A stretch of DNA of 46,650 nt from Pirellulales bacterium (GCA_028289405.1 JANQPP010000169.1:1-46650); one strand, 5' to 3'; numbered from the stretch's first letter, positions 1 through 8,539 are shown. The notes: a model not told the origin generated them from the sequence alone. Made by a program: numbers and translations.

Positions 1-259
1 AGCAGGCGTGATGAAACGCCGCTTCGTCGATCGACGTCCCCGTCATTTCCACGAAGCGGGCATGAAACTGTTGCGGATTCAGCTCGCCCGCTTCGTAGCT
101 CCACTGCAATCCCTCGCCGGTCAGAATCTCTTCCACTCTTTCCGGCGTGATCTTCCCCAACTCCGCCACGGCGCGAAAAGCGATATGCCGGTCGAAGTGC
201 AGCAGCACATTGCCCAGATCGAAGTATAGAAAACTCGGTGGCTGGCGTTTGCTGTGCAT
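1..259 (-). CDS. HAD-family hydrolase, N-terminal part (runs off the window)
   Basis: This is the first 86 codons of a HAD-superfamily hydrolase whose remaining 3' part lies outside the window. The protein begins MHSKRQPPSFLYFDLGNVLL, and FDLGNVLLHFD is HAD motif I: the first Asp is the nucleophile, and an Asn stands where many phosphatases have a second acidic residue two positions on, as in haloacid-dehalogenase/YihX-like members. The stretch that follows is helical cap sequence (VAELGKITPERVEEIL). ATG 259 was chosen; a TTG six codons upstream is possible. Family members are soluble phosphatases or dehalogenases. The substrate cannot be told from this part. Confidence 0.8.
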   Translation of the reverse strand, partial: MHSKRQPPSFLYFDLGNVLLHFDRHIAFRAVAELGKITPERVEEILTGEGLQWSYEAGELNPQQFHARFVEMTGTSIDEAAFHHAC

Positions 260-369
260 GCGGTGCCCAGTCAAAAGAAAAGAAAAAATCCCAAGAGGAA
301 ACCATTCGTTTCCACGCGGCATCGGCGTCTCACGGCCAGTGGAGGAGCCGGGAGAATTTGCTTCAAGCT

Positions 370-996
370 CTACAGTTCGCGGATTTCGATGTCCTTGTAC
401 CACGCTTCGCCGGGAGGGCCGCCGTGGATTTGCAGGCCGATCACACCACGCGTCTTCGCGATTTCCGGATCTTTCTCCGTGTAATCGACCGTTTGCCAAT
501 CGTTGATCCAAAGCTGAATTCGCGGACCTTCGCAGCGGATGCGGTAGTCGTTCCACTCCCCTTTTTTGAGGACTTTGGCCAGCTTCTTGGCATCCGGCGC
601 GGCCAAAATGCGGTTGCGGCGGGACTCGTCGTACAGGCAGCCCCAAAAGTTCTGCCCCAGGTCGGCCTGATAGCCGGAGACTTCGTGGTGATCGGGGATG
701 CGTTTGCTCCGCAGTTGCACTCCGGCGTTCGTCTGGTCGCCCACGAGTTTGAACCGCAACTTCAGTTCGAAGTCCCGAGATTCCCCTTTCGTGCAGAGAA
801 ATTCGTTGTGATCAAGCGGCTTCTCCCGGCTGCCACCGACGATGGCCCCGTCTTCCACGCGGAACACGTCGAGGTTTCCTTCCCAGCCTTTCAACGTTTT
901 TCCGTCGAACAAAGATTGGAATTCGGCTTTGTCATCCGCCAGGCACAACGTTCCGGCGGTGAACAGCATGCAAAAGATGGCTCTGGAGAAGTTCAT
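370..996 (-). CDS. Exported DUF1080 (3-keto-disaccharide hydrolase-like) protein
   Basis: This 208-residue protein has a signal peptide at about residues 1-20 (hydrophobic stretch ending LCLA-DD) and one DUF1080 domain. That domain is a concanavalin-like beta sandwich abundant in planctomycetes and annotated as 3-keto-disaccharide hydrolase or glycan-binding. Recognisable pieces are FQSLFDGKTLKGWEG near the start, DFELKLRFKL, the GVQLRS strand, the YQADLG segment, and the closing GPPGEAWYKDIEIREL. The protein probably acts outside the cytoplasmic membrane on sugars. It is separated from the nitrate cluster by about 180 bp and is probably not part of it. An AGGTG lies just before the ATG. The exact substrate is unknown. 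Confidence 0.85.
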   Translation of the reverse strand: MNFSRAIFCMLFTAGTLCLADDKAEFQSLFDGKTLKGWEGNLDVFRVEDGAIVGGSREKPLDHNEFLCTKGESRDFELKLRFKLVGDQTNAGVQLRSKRIPDHHEVSGYQADLGQNFWGCLYDESRRNRILAAPDAKKLAKVLKKGEWNDYRIRCEGPRIQLWINDWQTVDYTEKDPEIAKTRGVIGLQIHGGPPGEAWYKDIEIREL

Positions 997-1176
997 GTCG
1001 CACCTGCTTGTCGCGTGAAGGGTGGAGGATCAAGGAGGGAAATCGGTAGCGGACCTGCCATACGGAGCACTGTTGTACCGTAATGACTCGCAAAACACGA
1101 TGCCCGGTGATTTTCGGGCAAGCGGTGACGCCGGAAAGGAGGGGACTCAAGGAGCCGTTGGCGACTCCGGTAGTGG

Positions 1177-1803
1177 TTAGGGCGCGGAAGCTCGGGCCAG
1201 AAAAGGCTCGGCCTTCGTGAATTGGCTGCCGGCGATCGGCAGATGGCATTGCCGGCAGTTTTCCCGCTCCGGATGCGAGCAGACGATCTCTGGGCGCGCG
1301 GCCGGCCCCGCGTGGCAGGCCTGGCAATTTTCCCGCAAGAGTAGCGTGTGTGGAACGCCGGGAGGACCGCCGGGAAAAGCGCTCGAGCTTTGATGCACCG
1401 TCTGCGGCAGGCCGGCAAAATTGCTCGCCTTAAAGACACTGTCCGCGCGGGAAAACACGTGGCATTGCCGACAATTCGACACGGCGCCAACGTAATCCGT
1501 CCCGGCATGCGGGTTGGCGGGAGCCCAACCGAGCGTGGGGACTTCCCGGCCCGAATTGGTGTGGCAGATCGTGCAGTCCGCTCCCAGCGCTTCATGCGGA
1601 ATGACTGGCGGCGCGCCGTCAAACGCCCGGCGACTGGCCCGCACGCCGGCGGACGTGGGAGGTTTCGTGGCCACCGTGGAACTGCGATCGACCGGCGCGT
1701 CCGATAGCCAATCACACCCGGAGATCAGCAGACCACACGCCATGCAGAACACGCCTGCGGACCGCCGTGAAAACCACGTTGCCGAAGACTTGGCGGGATG
1801 CAT
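1177..1803 (-). CDS. Tetraheme c-type cytochrome lipoprotein, tandem NapB-like
   Basis: This is a 208-residue exported cytochrome, presumably the small electron-transfer partner of NapA. It has four CxxCH motifs, at residues 77-81 (CTICH), 111-115, 160-164 and 183-187. Residues 20-30 form a lipobox ending LLISGC, so Cys30 is likely lipidated and the protein membrane-tethered. The four hemes fall into two similar modules. Each opens with PPxxPH (65-70 and 147-152), where NapB has a distal heme-ligand His, and each ends with NCRQCH followed by a short tail with a matching Phe-containing end. NapB itself is diheme, so this appears to be a duplicated NapB. The ATG (1803-1801) shares one base with the napA stop (TAATG), which fixes this start and implies translational coupling. 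Confidence 0.85.
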   Translation of the reverse strand: MHPAKSSATWFSRRSAGVFCMACGLLISGCDWLSDAPVDRSSTVATKPPTSAGVRASRRAFDGAPPVIPHEALGADCTICHTNSGREVPTLGWAPANPHAGTDYVGAVSNCRQCHVFSRADSVFKASNFAGLPQTVHQSSSAFPGGPPGVPHTLLLRENCQACHAGPAARPEIVCSHPERENCRQCHLPIAGSQFTKAEPFLARASAP

Positions 1804-4142
1804 TAGACCTTCTCCAGCCGCACGGCACATTTCTTGTAGTCCGGTTCCTTGCTGATATTGTCCATCGCGTCCAGCGTGAGCAGGTTGGCCAGTCGGGCTT
1901 CGTCGTAGAAGGGCACGAAGACCAAACCTCGCGGCGGCTGACCTCGGCCTTGGTGGACCTTGGCCGGTAACACCACTTCCCCGCGTCGGCTGACGACTCG
2001 AGTCTTATCGCCATCGGCGATTTGCAATTCCTGGGCATCCGCGCTATTCAGTTCGACATAGCCCACGGGGACCGCCTGATGCAGTTCCCGCACGCGGCGG
2101 GTCATCGAACCGGTGTGCCAATGCTCCAGCACGCGCCCTGTCGTCAACCACAGGGGATACTCTTCGTCCGGGCTCTCGGCAGCCGGATGATAGGGCCGCA
2201 ACCAGATGGCGGCCTTTTCCCCGAAACCCTTGGCTTTGTAGAAGTGGACACCTTCCTTTTTTTCCACGAAAGGATCGTGTCCAGCGGCATAACGGTAACG
2301 TGTCTCTTTGCCGTCCACGACCGGCCAGCGAAGTCCCCGTGTTTCCTGAAGCTGTTCGTACGACGCAACATCTTTTCCCGTCCCCAGCGTGAATTGCCGG
2401 TATTCCTCGTACATCGGCTTGTGCCAGTCGTCGTCCGGCCAAGGGAACAGGTTCTCGTATCCCATGCGTTTGGCGACCTGAATGATCTGCCAGGCGTCTT
2501 CCTTGGCTTCGCCGGGAGGCTCGATCATCTTTTCCCAATGCTGTGTCCGCCGCTCCGTGTTGCCGAAGATGCCTTCCCGTTCGACCCAGGCCGCCGACGG
2601 CAGAATCAAATCCGCCTGTGCGGTGGAAGGGGTAGGATAAATCTCGCTGACCACAACGAATCGCCCGTCGTCCGGCGTACGTTCCCAGCGGGTCAAATTG
2701 GGAAGTGAAACCCAAGGATTGGTGGTTTGAACCCACATGGCCCGGATATCGCCTCGGGCTAGCGCGCGGAACATATCGACCGTGTGGTAACCCGGCTTGG
2801 GATTGATGGTTCCCGGTTCGAGGCCCCAGAGTTTTTCGGTCTTCTCGCGATGCTCCGGCTTATTGACCACCATGTCGGCCGGCAGACGATTGGAAAGCGT
2901 GCCGACCTCTCGCACGGTGCCGCAAGCCGAGGGCTGGCCCGTGAGGCTAAACGGGTTGTTGCCTGGGCGGCTGATCTTGCCGGTGAGCAAGTGCAGATTG
3001 TTAATGAGATTGTTCATCCATGTGCCGCGAACGTGCTGGTTCACGCCCATGCACCACAGGCTGACCGTGCCCCGTTGTTTGTCGCCGTACAGTTCCGCGA
3101 GCGTTTTCACTTGCGCGGAGGGAATGTTGCAGATGTCCGCCACCTTCTCTGGCGTGTAAAGAGCGAGGAAATCCACGAACTCATCGTAAGAACTGTCTTG
3201 AGCGGAGTCGGAGAACGTGTAACGGTCCGCCTGGTCGCCGTAGCAGCCATAGCCGATGGTATCAAGGTCTTCGATGCCCCGTTTGAAGACGACATTCTCC
3301 TCGACAAAGGCGCGGTTGACGGCCCCCTGTTCCACCAGCAGATGTAGAATGCCGTTGGCTAGGGCCAGGTCGGTACTCGGTCGGATTTGCACGTACATAT
3401 CCGCGAAGTCGGTGGTCGGCGTGCGCCGCGTGGCGATATCCACGATGTGGACATGTGGATTCTTGCGCTTGTGCTCCAGGATCCGGCTGTAGAGGACCGG
3501 GTGGGCCTCGGCCATGTTATTGCCCCAGAGCACGAAATCGTCCCCGACCTCGAAATCGTCGTAGCAGCCCATGGGCTCATCGCTTTGAAACTGCGTGACG
3601 AATCCCATCACGGCGCTAGCCATGCAGAGCCGGGCATTGGGATCGAGATTGTTGCTCCGCATGCCCGCCTTGACCCATTTCAGCGCGGCGTAGCCATCGA
3701 ACACGGTCCACTGTCCGGAGCCGTACATGGCTACCGCTTCCGGCCCATGTTCCTGGAGCGTCTCCGAGAACTTGGTGGCGATCAGGTCGAGTGCCTCGTC
3801 CCAAGAAATGGGCTCGAAGCCCTCGCCACTCGATTTTCGTTTCAGTGGCTGCGTGAGGCGGTCCTTGCCGTAGAGCATCCCCGGCAAGTGGTAGCCCTTG
3901 GTGCAAAGCAAGCCTCGATTGACAGGGGATAACTCGTCCCCACGCACGGCAACCACTTTCCCCTCGGAGAGGCCGACTTCCACGCCGCAGCCCGTGCCAC
4001 AGTAGCGGCAGGGCGCCTTTTTCCAGGCGACGTCCAGATCGCCGAGCACAGGCAGGTCGGGCGCGGTGGCGGTTTCCCGTGAACAGCCAAGGGCTGCCGC
4101 CGTGGCGACGGCGCTGCTGGCCATGAATTTACGCCGGTCCAT
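1803..4142 (-). CDS. napA: Periplasmic nitrate reductase catalytic subunit NapA
   Basis: This is the molybdenum bis-MGD nitrate reductase of 779 residues, somewhat shorter than proteobacterial NapA (about 830). The N-terminus MDRRKFMASS is a twin-arginine signal, and it also ends in AALGC, so Cys20 could be lipidated. The [4Fe-4S] cysteines are C45, C48, C52 and C80. SNNLDPNARLCMASAV carries the Mo ligand C173 in the NapA context, followed by the EPMGCYDDFE segment. These motifs separate it from NarG, FdhG and NasA. The ATG at 4142 was chosen because AAAGG lies 8 nt before it; an in-frame ATG at 4157 lacks such a site. The reaction is nitrate to nitrite outside the membrane. It sits 45 bp after the octaheme gene and overlaps the next gene by one base. 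Confidence 0.93.
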   Translation of the reverse strand: MDRRKFMASSAVATAAALGCSRETATAPDLPVLGDLDVAWKKAPCRYCGTGCGVEVGLSEGKVVAVRGDELSPVNRGLLCTKGYHLPGMLYGKDRLTQPLKRKSSGEGFEPISWDEALDLIATKFSETLQEHGPEAVAMYGSGQWTVFDGYAALKWVKAGMRSNNLDPNARLCMASAVMGFVTQFQSDEPMGCYDDFEVGDDFVLWGNNMAEAHPVLYSRILEHKRKNPHVHIVDIATRRTPTTDFADMYVQIRPSTDLALANGILHLLVEQGAVNRAFVEENVVFKRGIEDLDTIGYGCYGDQADRYTFSDSAQDSSYDEFVDFLALYTPEKVADICNIPSAQVKTLAELYGDKQRGTVSLWCMGVNQHVRGTWMNNLINNLHLLTGKISRPGNNPFSLTGQPSACGTVREVGTLSNRLPADMVVNKPEHREKTEKLWGLEPGTINPKPGYHTVDMFRALARGDIRAMWVQTTNPWVSLPNLTRWERTPDDGRFVVVSEIYPTPSTAQADLILPSAAWVEREGIFGNTERRTQHWEKMIEPPGEAKEDAWQIIQVAKRMGYENLFPWPDDDWHKPMYEEYRQFTLGTGKDVASYEQLQETRGLRWPVVDGKETRYRYAAGHDPFVEKKEGVHFYKAKGFGEKAAIWLRPYHPAAESPDEEYPLWLTTGRVLEHWHTGSMTRRVRELHQAVPVGYVELNSADAQELQIADGDKTRVVSRRGEVVLPAKVHQGRGQPPRGLVFVPFYDEARLANLLTLDAMDNISKEPDYKKCAVRLEKV

Positions 4143-4187
4143 GTGATTGCCTTTCAAATGTAAAAATGCGCCGCGTGACTAGCTGTT

Positions 4188-5840
4188 TCACGGCGAATCC
4201 TGCTCCGTCGCCGCGACAGTGTCCGGGGAAGCATCAACAGCGGAGGCGGCACTTTCGGCTTCGGCTGGTTCACCCTCGAACCACTCATGTTCAGGTCGGG
4301 CGAGAATTTCATCGATGAGGGTGCGGACCGCTTCCGCGGCTTCGGTGTTCCCTTCTTCTTCCGCATGGTCGGCCATTTCACGCGCCTGCGGAATCAATTC
4401 CTGGTAAAACCGCTCGGCGACTTCATACATCCCGTGCCAATGGGCGTAATCGGGGGCCATCATGGAAGCACCGTGCCGTGCCCGCCGGCCCTCGTGATGC
4501 CACAAGTAGAACCAGGTCCACTCGATTTCCTCGTCGAAACTCTTCGCGGTCCGGAGTCCCTGCTCCAGCAGCGCGGCCATGATTTTTTGGCCGGGCTTGG
4601 CGAACTTTTCGTTGTAGTTGATTACGAAGTCGTCGTACTGCTGGTAAAAATTGTTGACGTAGTTGCTGGTGTGGCAATGCAAACAGACATTTTTCATACG
4701 GTCCCGTTTGTTCTGCCAACTGTCGTCGATCAGCTCTTGCCGTTCCTCGGGGTCGGTTGTCTTGACGATGGAATGATGAATGTCCGTGTCCATCAGCAGG
4801 CTCACCGGAGGACGGTTGGACCAGGAAATCCGTTCGCCTGGATCGTGGGTCACCTTGCCGCCCCGGCTGTGCGCGGACATGTGGCAGGTAGCACAGGTGG
4901 GAGCCTGCGTGTAATCTTCGCCGAGTACCCAGGATTCGCCGTCCAGATTCATGTGCTCCTTGAGATCGCGGTAGGCGACGCCATGCTTGGATTCCTCGAA
5001 GATCTCTTTTTGCGGATGGTCGGGACCCAGGTGGCATTTGCCGCAATTTTCGGGCTGCCGCGCGCGGCGGGGTGAGAAATCGTGCCGGGAATGGCAGGCC
5101 GAGCAGGAACCCAATGAACCGTCGAGGTTGATCCGGCCAATCCCCGTATTGGGCCAGCTTGCATCGTCGAAGACGGGCTGATTATTGGCATCGCGGACAA
5201 TGCGGGCGACCGCATCCAGGTTCGTGGGACGGCCGTTTTCATCCGGCTGCAAATCGTCCACGGTGATCGATTCTCCCTCCGTGGCTTTCAGCGCGATCTT
5301 GCTGCCGTGGCACTGCTTGCAACCCACGTTCGCGCTAGCCAAGCCGTTGACCTGTTGCACGTCCATGCCGGGCGTGGGGGAATGCGGATTGAAGGGGGTT
5401 CGGGAACCCTCCACCGTTTCAGCCAAAAAGTTATCGAGCGAGGCGAGGATGTTGCCCCCCTTGGCGTGGTGGCTCTGGGTAAATTCCTGAAATACCTGTT
5501 CGTGGCAGCGGGCGCAATCCTTGGGCGTCACGATCGTGGCGACGGTCACGCCGTAGTGCTGGAAGGCATCCGCGTCCTGCTCATGAGCTTGATGGCATTC
5601 CACACAGCCGACGCCCTTCAAGGCGTGCGTGCTTCCCATCCAGTGGTCGATAATGCCCGGTGAACTGGCGCGGTGGCAGGTCACGCAGCTTTGGGAATTG
5701 GCGGGCACGGTCACATGCCGCTGGGCCAGGCCCGCCTCTTCACGTCGGCGGGTGACTTCGAGCGCCTGCACGAACAGCAACGAGCCAAGAAAAACAAAGC
5801 CCAGCAGGGCAATCAAGAATTGCTTCACGCGTAGTGACAT
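4188..5840 (-). CDS. Membrane-anchored octaheme c-type cytochrome, HAO-like
   Basis: This 550-residue protein has an N-terminal hydrophobic anchor (about residues 7-26) and eight CxxCH sites at 52, 79, 109, 174, 246, 266, 316 and 386. All end in His, which argues against octaheme nitrite or tetrathionate reductases that have a CxxCK site. The heme region followed by a helical C-terminus containing RRARHGASMMAPDYAHWHG (about 452-470) resembles the hydroxylamine oxidoreductase family. Tyr465 might correspond to the HAO cross-linking tyrosine, but only an alignment could show that. The last 40 residues are acidic and low in complexity. By position it may pass electrons from the Rieske/b complex to NapA, act on a nitrogen intermediate itself, or both. 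Spacing is 105 bp after cytochrome b and 45 bp before napA. Confidence 0.85.
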   Translation of the reverse strand: MSLRVKQFLIALLGFVFLGSLLFVQALEVTRRREEAGLAQRHVTVPANSQSCVTCHRASSPGIIDHWMGSTHALKGVGCVECHQAHEQDADAFQHYGVTVATIVTPKDCARCHEQVFQEFTQSHHAKGGNILASLDNFLAETVEGSRTPFNPHSPTPGMDVQQVNGLASANVGCKQCHGSKIALKATEGESITVDDLQPDENGRPTNLDAVARIVRDANNQPVFDDASWPNTGIGRINLDGSLGSCSACHSRHDFSPRRARQPENCGKCHLGPDHPQKEIFEESKHGVAYRDLKEHMNLDGESWVLGEDYTQAPTCATCHMSAHSRGGKVTHDPGERISWSNRPPVSLLMDTDIHHSIVKTTDPEERQELIDDSWQNKRDRMKNVCLHCHTSNYVNNFYQQYDDFVINYNEKFAKPGQKIMAALLEQGLRTAKSFDEEIEWTWFYLWHHEGRRARHGASMMAPDYAHWHGMYEVAERFYQELIPQAREMADHAEEEGNTEAAEAVRTLIDEILARPEHEWFEGEPAEAESAASAVDASPDTVAATEQDSP

Positions 5841-5945
5841 GATGAATGCTCGATAAGTCCGGTAGTCAGATAATGGAGGAAGAAGGCCATCGGCGTTTAT
5901 CTACAAATGCTGAATTCAGCAGGAAATCCTTTCCGTTTGGCCCGG

Positions 5946-6992
5946 TCAGTGCGGGGCGACCGCCTCGAACACGGTGAGGCCCGTGATCAAGAACACGGCC
6001 ACGATGCCGATATACACGCTAATCTCTTCCCAGCCCGTGACGCGGGTCAAGAAACGGTCGATCCAAGGCCAAAGAAACATCACGAACACGATCAAACCCA
6101 TGCTCAACACGGCAAAGGTTTGGCCAAAAATCTTCAGCCAGCGAAAGGTGGCATAGAAAAACCACTCGGGTTTGATCTCATCGGGGGTGATGAGCGGATT
6201 CGCTTTCGGGCCCAGCGTGGCCGGGAAAATCGTGGCCAACGCGCTGAGCAGCACCATGAGCACGAGCCCCAAACCCAGCTCCGTGAGCATATGGTCGGGA
6301 AAAAAGTTGAAGTGCCCTTCCGTTTGCGGTTCGTTGGGAAATTTCAGCTCCGTCACGCCGTGCAGGCGAATGAACACGATATGGATCACGATCAGCAGGA
6401 TCAGCGTTACCGGCAGAATGGCCGCATGGAGAATGTAAAACCGGGGTAACGTTTGGGCATTGTAGGTCTCCCCGGCCAATAGCAGTTGTTTTCCCAGACT
6501 GCCCAATACAGGCACGGTGTCCAGAATGTTGCCGCCAACCGTGGCTCCCCAGTAGCTTAACTGCTCGAAGACCAGGCTGTAGCCGGTGAAGCCCAAACCG
6601 AGCGTGACCATCAGCAGGCACATGCCGATGACCCAATTCAATTCTCGCGGTCGGCGATACGCACCGGTGAAATAGACCCGCATTTGGTGCAACACGACCG
6701 CCGCGATCATCAGCGTGGCGGCCCACTTGTGAAGTCCACGAAAATACCAGCCGTAAGCCACATCCTCGCTGATGTGCCGTACCGATTCGTAGGCGGTTGT
6801 CGGCGATGGCTGATAATAGATGGCCAGCAATATGCCCGTGAAGATCTGCACAACAAAGAGGTAAGCCGGCGTCCCTCCCAGGCAGAACCACCACTTCTTC
6901 ATGTGATTGGGGACCGGCTCGTTCGTCACCTCCCGCAACTGATGTCCCGAAACCGGGATCCGTTCCTTCCACCAGGCCGTCAGTTGGGACAC
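5946..6992 (-). CDS. Cytochrome b of a Rieske/cytochrome b complex, b6-like
   Basis: This 348-residue membrane protein combines the b6-type N-terminal half and subunit IV-type C-terminal half in one chain. Heme ligands are H88/H102 (13 residues apart) and H189/H204 (14 apart); the 13/14 spacing is that of cytochrome b6 rather than mitochondrial cytochrome b. Cys37 in WWFCLGG matches the b6 cysteine that binds the extra heme c(i). The quinol-site motif is PEWF (275-278), a variant of PEWY. The role is quinol oxidation with electrons delivered to the Rieske protein and then to c-type hemes. It lies 62 bp after the Rieske gene. No cytochrome c1 or f gene follows, so the octaheme cytochrome is the likely acceptor. 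Confidence 0.93.
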   Translation of the reverse strand: MSQLTAWWKERIPVSGHQLREVTNEPVPNHMKKWWFCLGGTPAYLFVVQIFTGILLAIYYQPSPTTAYESVRHISEDVAYGWYFRGLHKWAATLMIAAVVLHQMRVYFTGAYRRPRELNWVIGMCLLMVTLGLGFTGYSLVFEQLSYWGATVGGNILDTVPVLGSLGKQLLLAGETYNAQTLPRFYILHAAILPVTLILLIVIHIVFIRLHGVTELKFPNEPQTEGHFNFFPDHMLTELGLGLVLMVLLSALATIFPATLGPKANPLITPDEIKPEWFFYATFRWLKIFGQTFAVLSMGLIVFVMFLWPWIDRFLTRVTGWEEISVYIGIVAVFLITGLTVFEAVAPH

Positions 6993-7054
6993 GCGATGTT
7001 TCTCCAGGTGGCGGTGTCAGATGTTTGTTTCGTCGTTTAATTTGGAACGCGGCT

Positions 7055-7609
7055 TTACACCGAGGTCGTGGGCATTTCAATGAACAACGCCTCTCCCACG
7101 ATGCGCAAGGGATACTTCGGAAGCGCTTGATTCGCCGTGGCGGGCGGTCCGCTCACCGGTTCGCCCTGCGGGTCGAAAACTCCATTATGGCAAGGGCAGA
7201 AGAACCGCGTGTTATGCGGTTCCCAATGGACACGGCAACCCAAATGCGGACAAACGCTCGAAAGAGCGAGAAAATCTTCGGTCGCGGGGGGTAAGTCAGG
7301 AGGACTCTCCGCGCGACGCGTGATCATGACTTGCACACCGGTCGGTGATTCAAATGGGATCGAACCACCCGGTTCAAGCCCTTCCAGGTCCGTGACGAAT
7401 AGCCAAGCTCTTCCCGCCTCCGACGGATACAGGTACCGTCCCGCCATGGCGAAAAACGTTCCGTATCCCGCCGCCAAGCCGCCCGTCATCAACAGAGCGG
7501 AGCTTCGCCCGATAAATCCCCGGCGATGCGTGGGAGCTCCATGCGCACGGAGTTGGCCGGTTTCCCGATCCGTGGGGCAGGCGGAGCCGTGAGGTCGCGA
7601 CGAATCCAC
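7055..7609 (-). CDS. Rieske iron-sulfur protein of the quinol-oxidising complex
   Basis: This 184-residue protein has a single N-terminal membrane anchor (about residues 35-60) preceded by THRRGFIGRSS, which resembles the twin-arginine signal used by Rieske proteins. The cluster-binding boxes are CPHLGC (Cys120, His122) and CPCHNG (Cys138, Cys140, His141), and Cys125 and Cys140 can form the usual disulfide. SGPPATANQALPKYPL is the Pro loop. The start is GTG at 7609, with GAGGA about 9 nt upstream. It is followed after 62 bp by cytochrome b on the same strand and preceded by the protoglobin gene 94 bp upstream. The 94 bp gap holds a short GC hairpin but no clear terminator. Confidence 0.92.
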   Translation of the reverse strand: MDSSRPHGSACPTDRETGQLRAHGAPTHRRGFIGRSSALLMTGGLAAGYGTFFAMAGRYLYPSEAGRAWLFVTDLEGLEPGGSIPFESPTGVQVMITRRAESPPDLPPATEDFLALSSVCPHLGCRVHWEPHNTRFFCPCHNGVFDPQGEPVSGPPATANQALPKYPLRIVGEALFIEMPTTSV

Positions 7610-7648
7610 TATCCTATTTCCTCAAGAGGCTACTCGACCATATGACTC

Positions 7649-7669
7649 GCCGCCTCCGTGTTTGGCGGC
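7649..7669 (-). other. Short GC hairpin between protoglobin and Rieske genes
   Basis: GCCGCC (7649-7654) and GGCGGC (7664-7669) are perfect complements around a 9-nt loop. There is no T-run on either side, so an intrinsic terminator is not supported. It could instead stabilise or process the transcript between the protoglobin and the rest of the cluster. Confidence 0.35.
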
Positions 7670-7703
7670 CATCCGGTTCATTTCAACTTTTTTGCGTGCG
7701 TTT

Positions 7704-8312
7704 TCAGCGTGCCTCTGCAACCGCTTCTCCAGCCGTGGCTACCGTGGCGTAATGGCGGTTGATCAAGTCATTTTGCAGCCACAACAAGCGGTTGAAGGCC
7801 CTCAATGTTTTCGTTTCTTGCTCACGCGGAAGCCCCAAGCCCAAAATGGTTTGCTGTAACGCATCGGCGACGAATCCCATCAACGCGTTCATCTGCACCA
7901 GCGGAACATCCAATTCAGCGCTCCCCGCCGAGGGTGTGTGAATCTCGCCCACGCGGTCCAGATAGGTCACCAGCTTGGCATCATACGGCTTCGTGACAAG
8001 GGCTTCCAAGTACCGCGCGAGATGGCCTTTTCGGAATTGGATCATCTCGTGATCCTGAGTCAAGCCCTTGATGCCTTCGGGGATCGGGCCATCGTAACCG
8101 GACTGCCGGGGGACAAAATGCCGCTTCGTCGCGTCGTAGGAAAACAGCTTCTCGTATACCGCGTCCACCAGCGTCGGCACCAAGGGGGCGAGCAGTGGAG
8201 CGGAGGCATGGATCGCGTCGATATCTTCCGAGCCAAATCCCATGAAGTCGGTCAGGTAACCAAACCGATAGGCGAGGTCATTTTCCAGACGCGTTTCGTC
8301 GATATTTTGCAT
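7704..8312 (-). CDS. Protoglobin (single-domain globin)
   Basis: This 202-residue soluble protein matches protoglobins (about 195 residues in Methanosarcina). Recognisable are the N-terminal helix followed by AYRFGYLTDFMGF, the YLDRVGEIHTP segment with the probable proximal heme ligand His125, and the DVPLVQMNALMGFVADAL helix. Protoglobins bind O2, NO and CO, and several are linked to nitrosative stress. The start at 8312 is supported by GGGAG about 7 nt upstream; a longer reading to 8435 lacks this. It is the first gene on the strand of the nitrate cluster and diverges from the Rrf2 regulator, which suggests NO sensing or detoxification during nitrate and nitrite turnover. That role is inferred. 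Confidence 0.9.
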   Translation of the reverse strand: MQNIDETRLENDLAYRFGYLTDFMGFGSEDIDAIHASAPLLAPLVPTLVDAVYEKLFSYDATKRHFVPRQSGYDGPIPEGIKGLTQDHEMIQFRKGHLARYLEALVTKPYDAKLVTYLDRVGEIHTPSAGSAELDVPLVQMNALMGFVADALQQTILGLGLPREQETKTLRAFNRLLWLQNDLINRHYATVATAGEAVAEAR

Positions 8313-8437
8313 TTTTATCTCCCGGGCCTTGCGCCTCACATCTCCGCCGATGTGCGGCTTATTACTGCACAGTACAATGGAACGATCGGGCCCAGTCGGT
8401 CTCCCTTTCGTGCTGGGTATAGAAATATAAGCCACGA

Positions 8438-8461
8438 TAATTGGATGTCAATATCCGATTA
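8438..8461. promoter_or_regulatory. Inverted repeat, candidate Rrf2 operator
   Basis: TAATTGGAT (8438-8446) and ATCCGATTA (8453-8461) form a 9+9 bp inverted repeat with one mismatch and a 6-nt centre. It lies in the 249-bp region between the divergent protoglobin and Rrf2 genes, about 126 bp and 100 bp from their starts. Rrf2-family regulators bind AT-rich dyads of this size. Binding is not shown. Confidence 0.5.
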
Positions 8462-8526
8462 AACGATTCTGCCGAATGTCTGCTCCGATGGAAAGGGTCG
8501 TACCAGTTTTGACCATCACAAGCTTT

Positions 8527-8539
8527 CTTGACGATCAAG
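8527..8539. repeat. Small perfect inverted repeat before the Rrf2 gene
   Basis: CTTGA-CGA-TCAAG is a perfect 5+5 bp dyad about 22 nt before the Rrf2 start codon. It could be an autoregulatory half of the control region, but at this length chance is a fair explanation. Confidence 0.3.

Noticed and set aside
238..1083. 281-codon open frame on the plus strand across the DUF1080 gene
   Set aside because: It lies antisense to a well-supported DUF1080 gene with signal peptide; its residue pattern is not protein-like.
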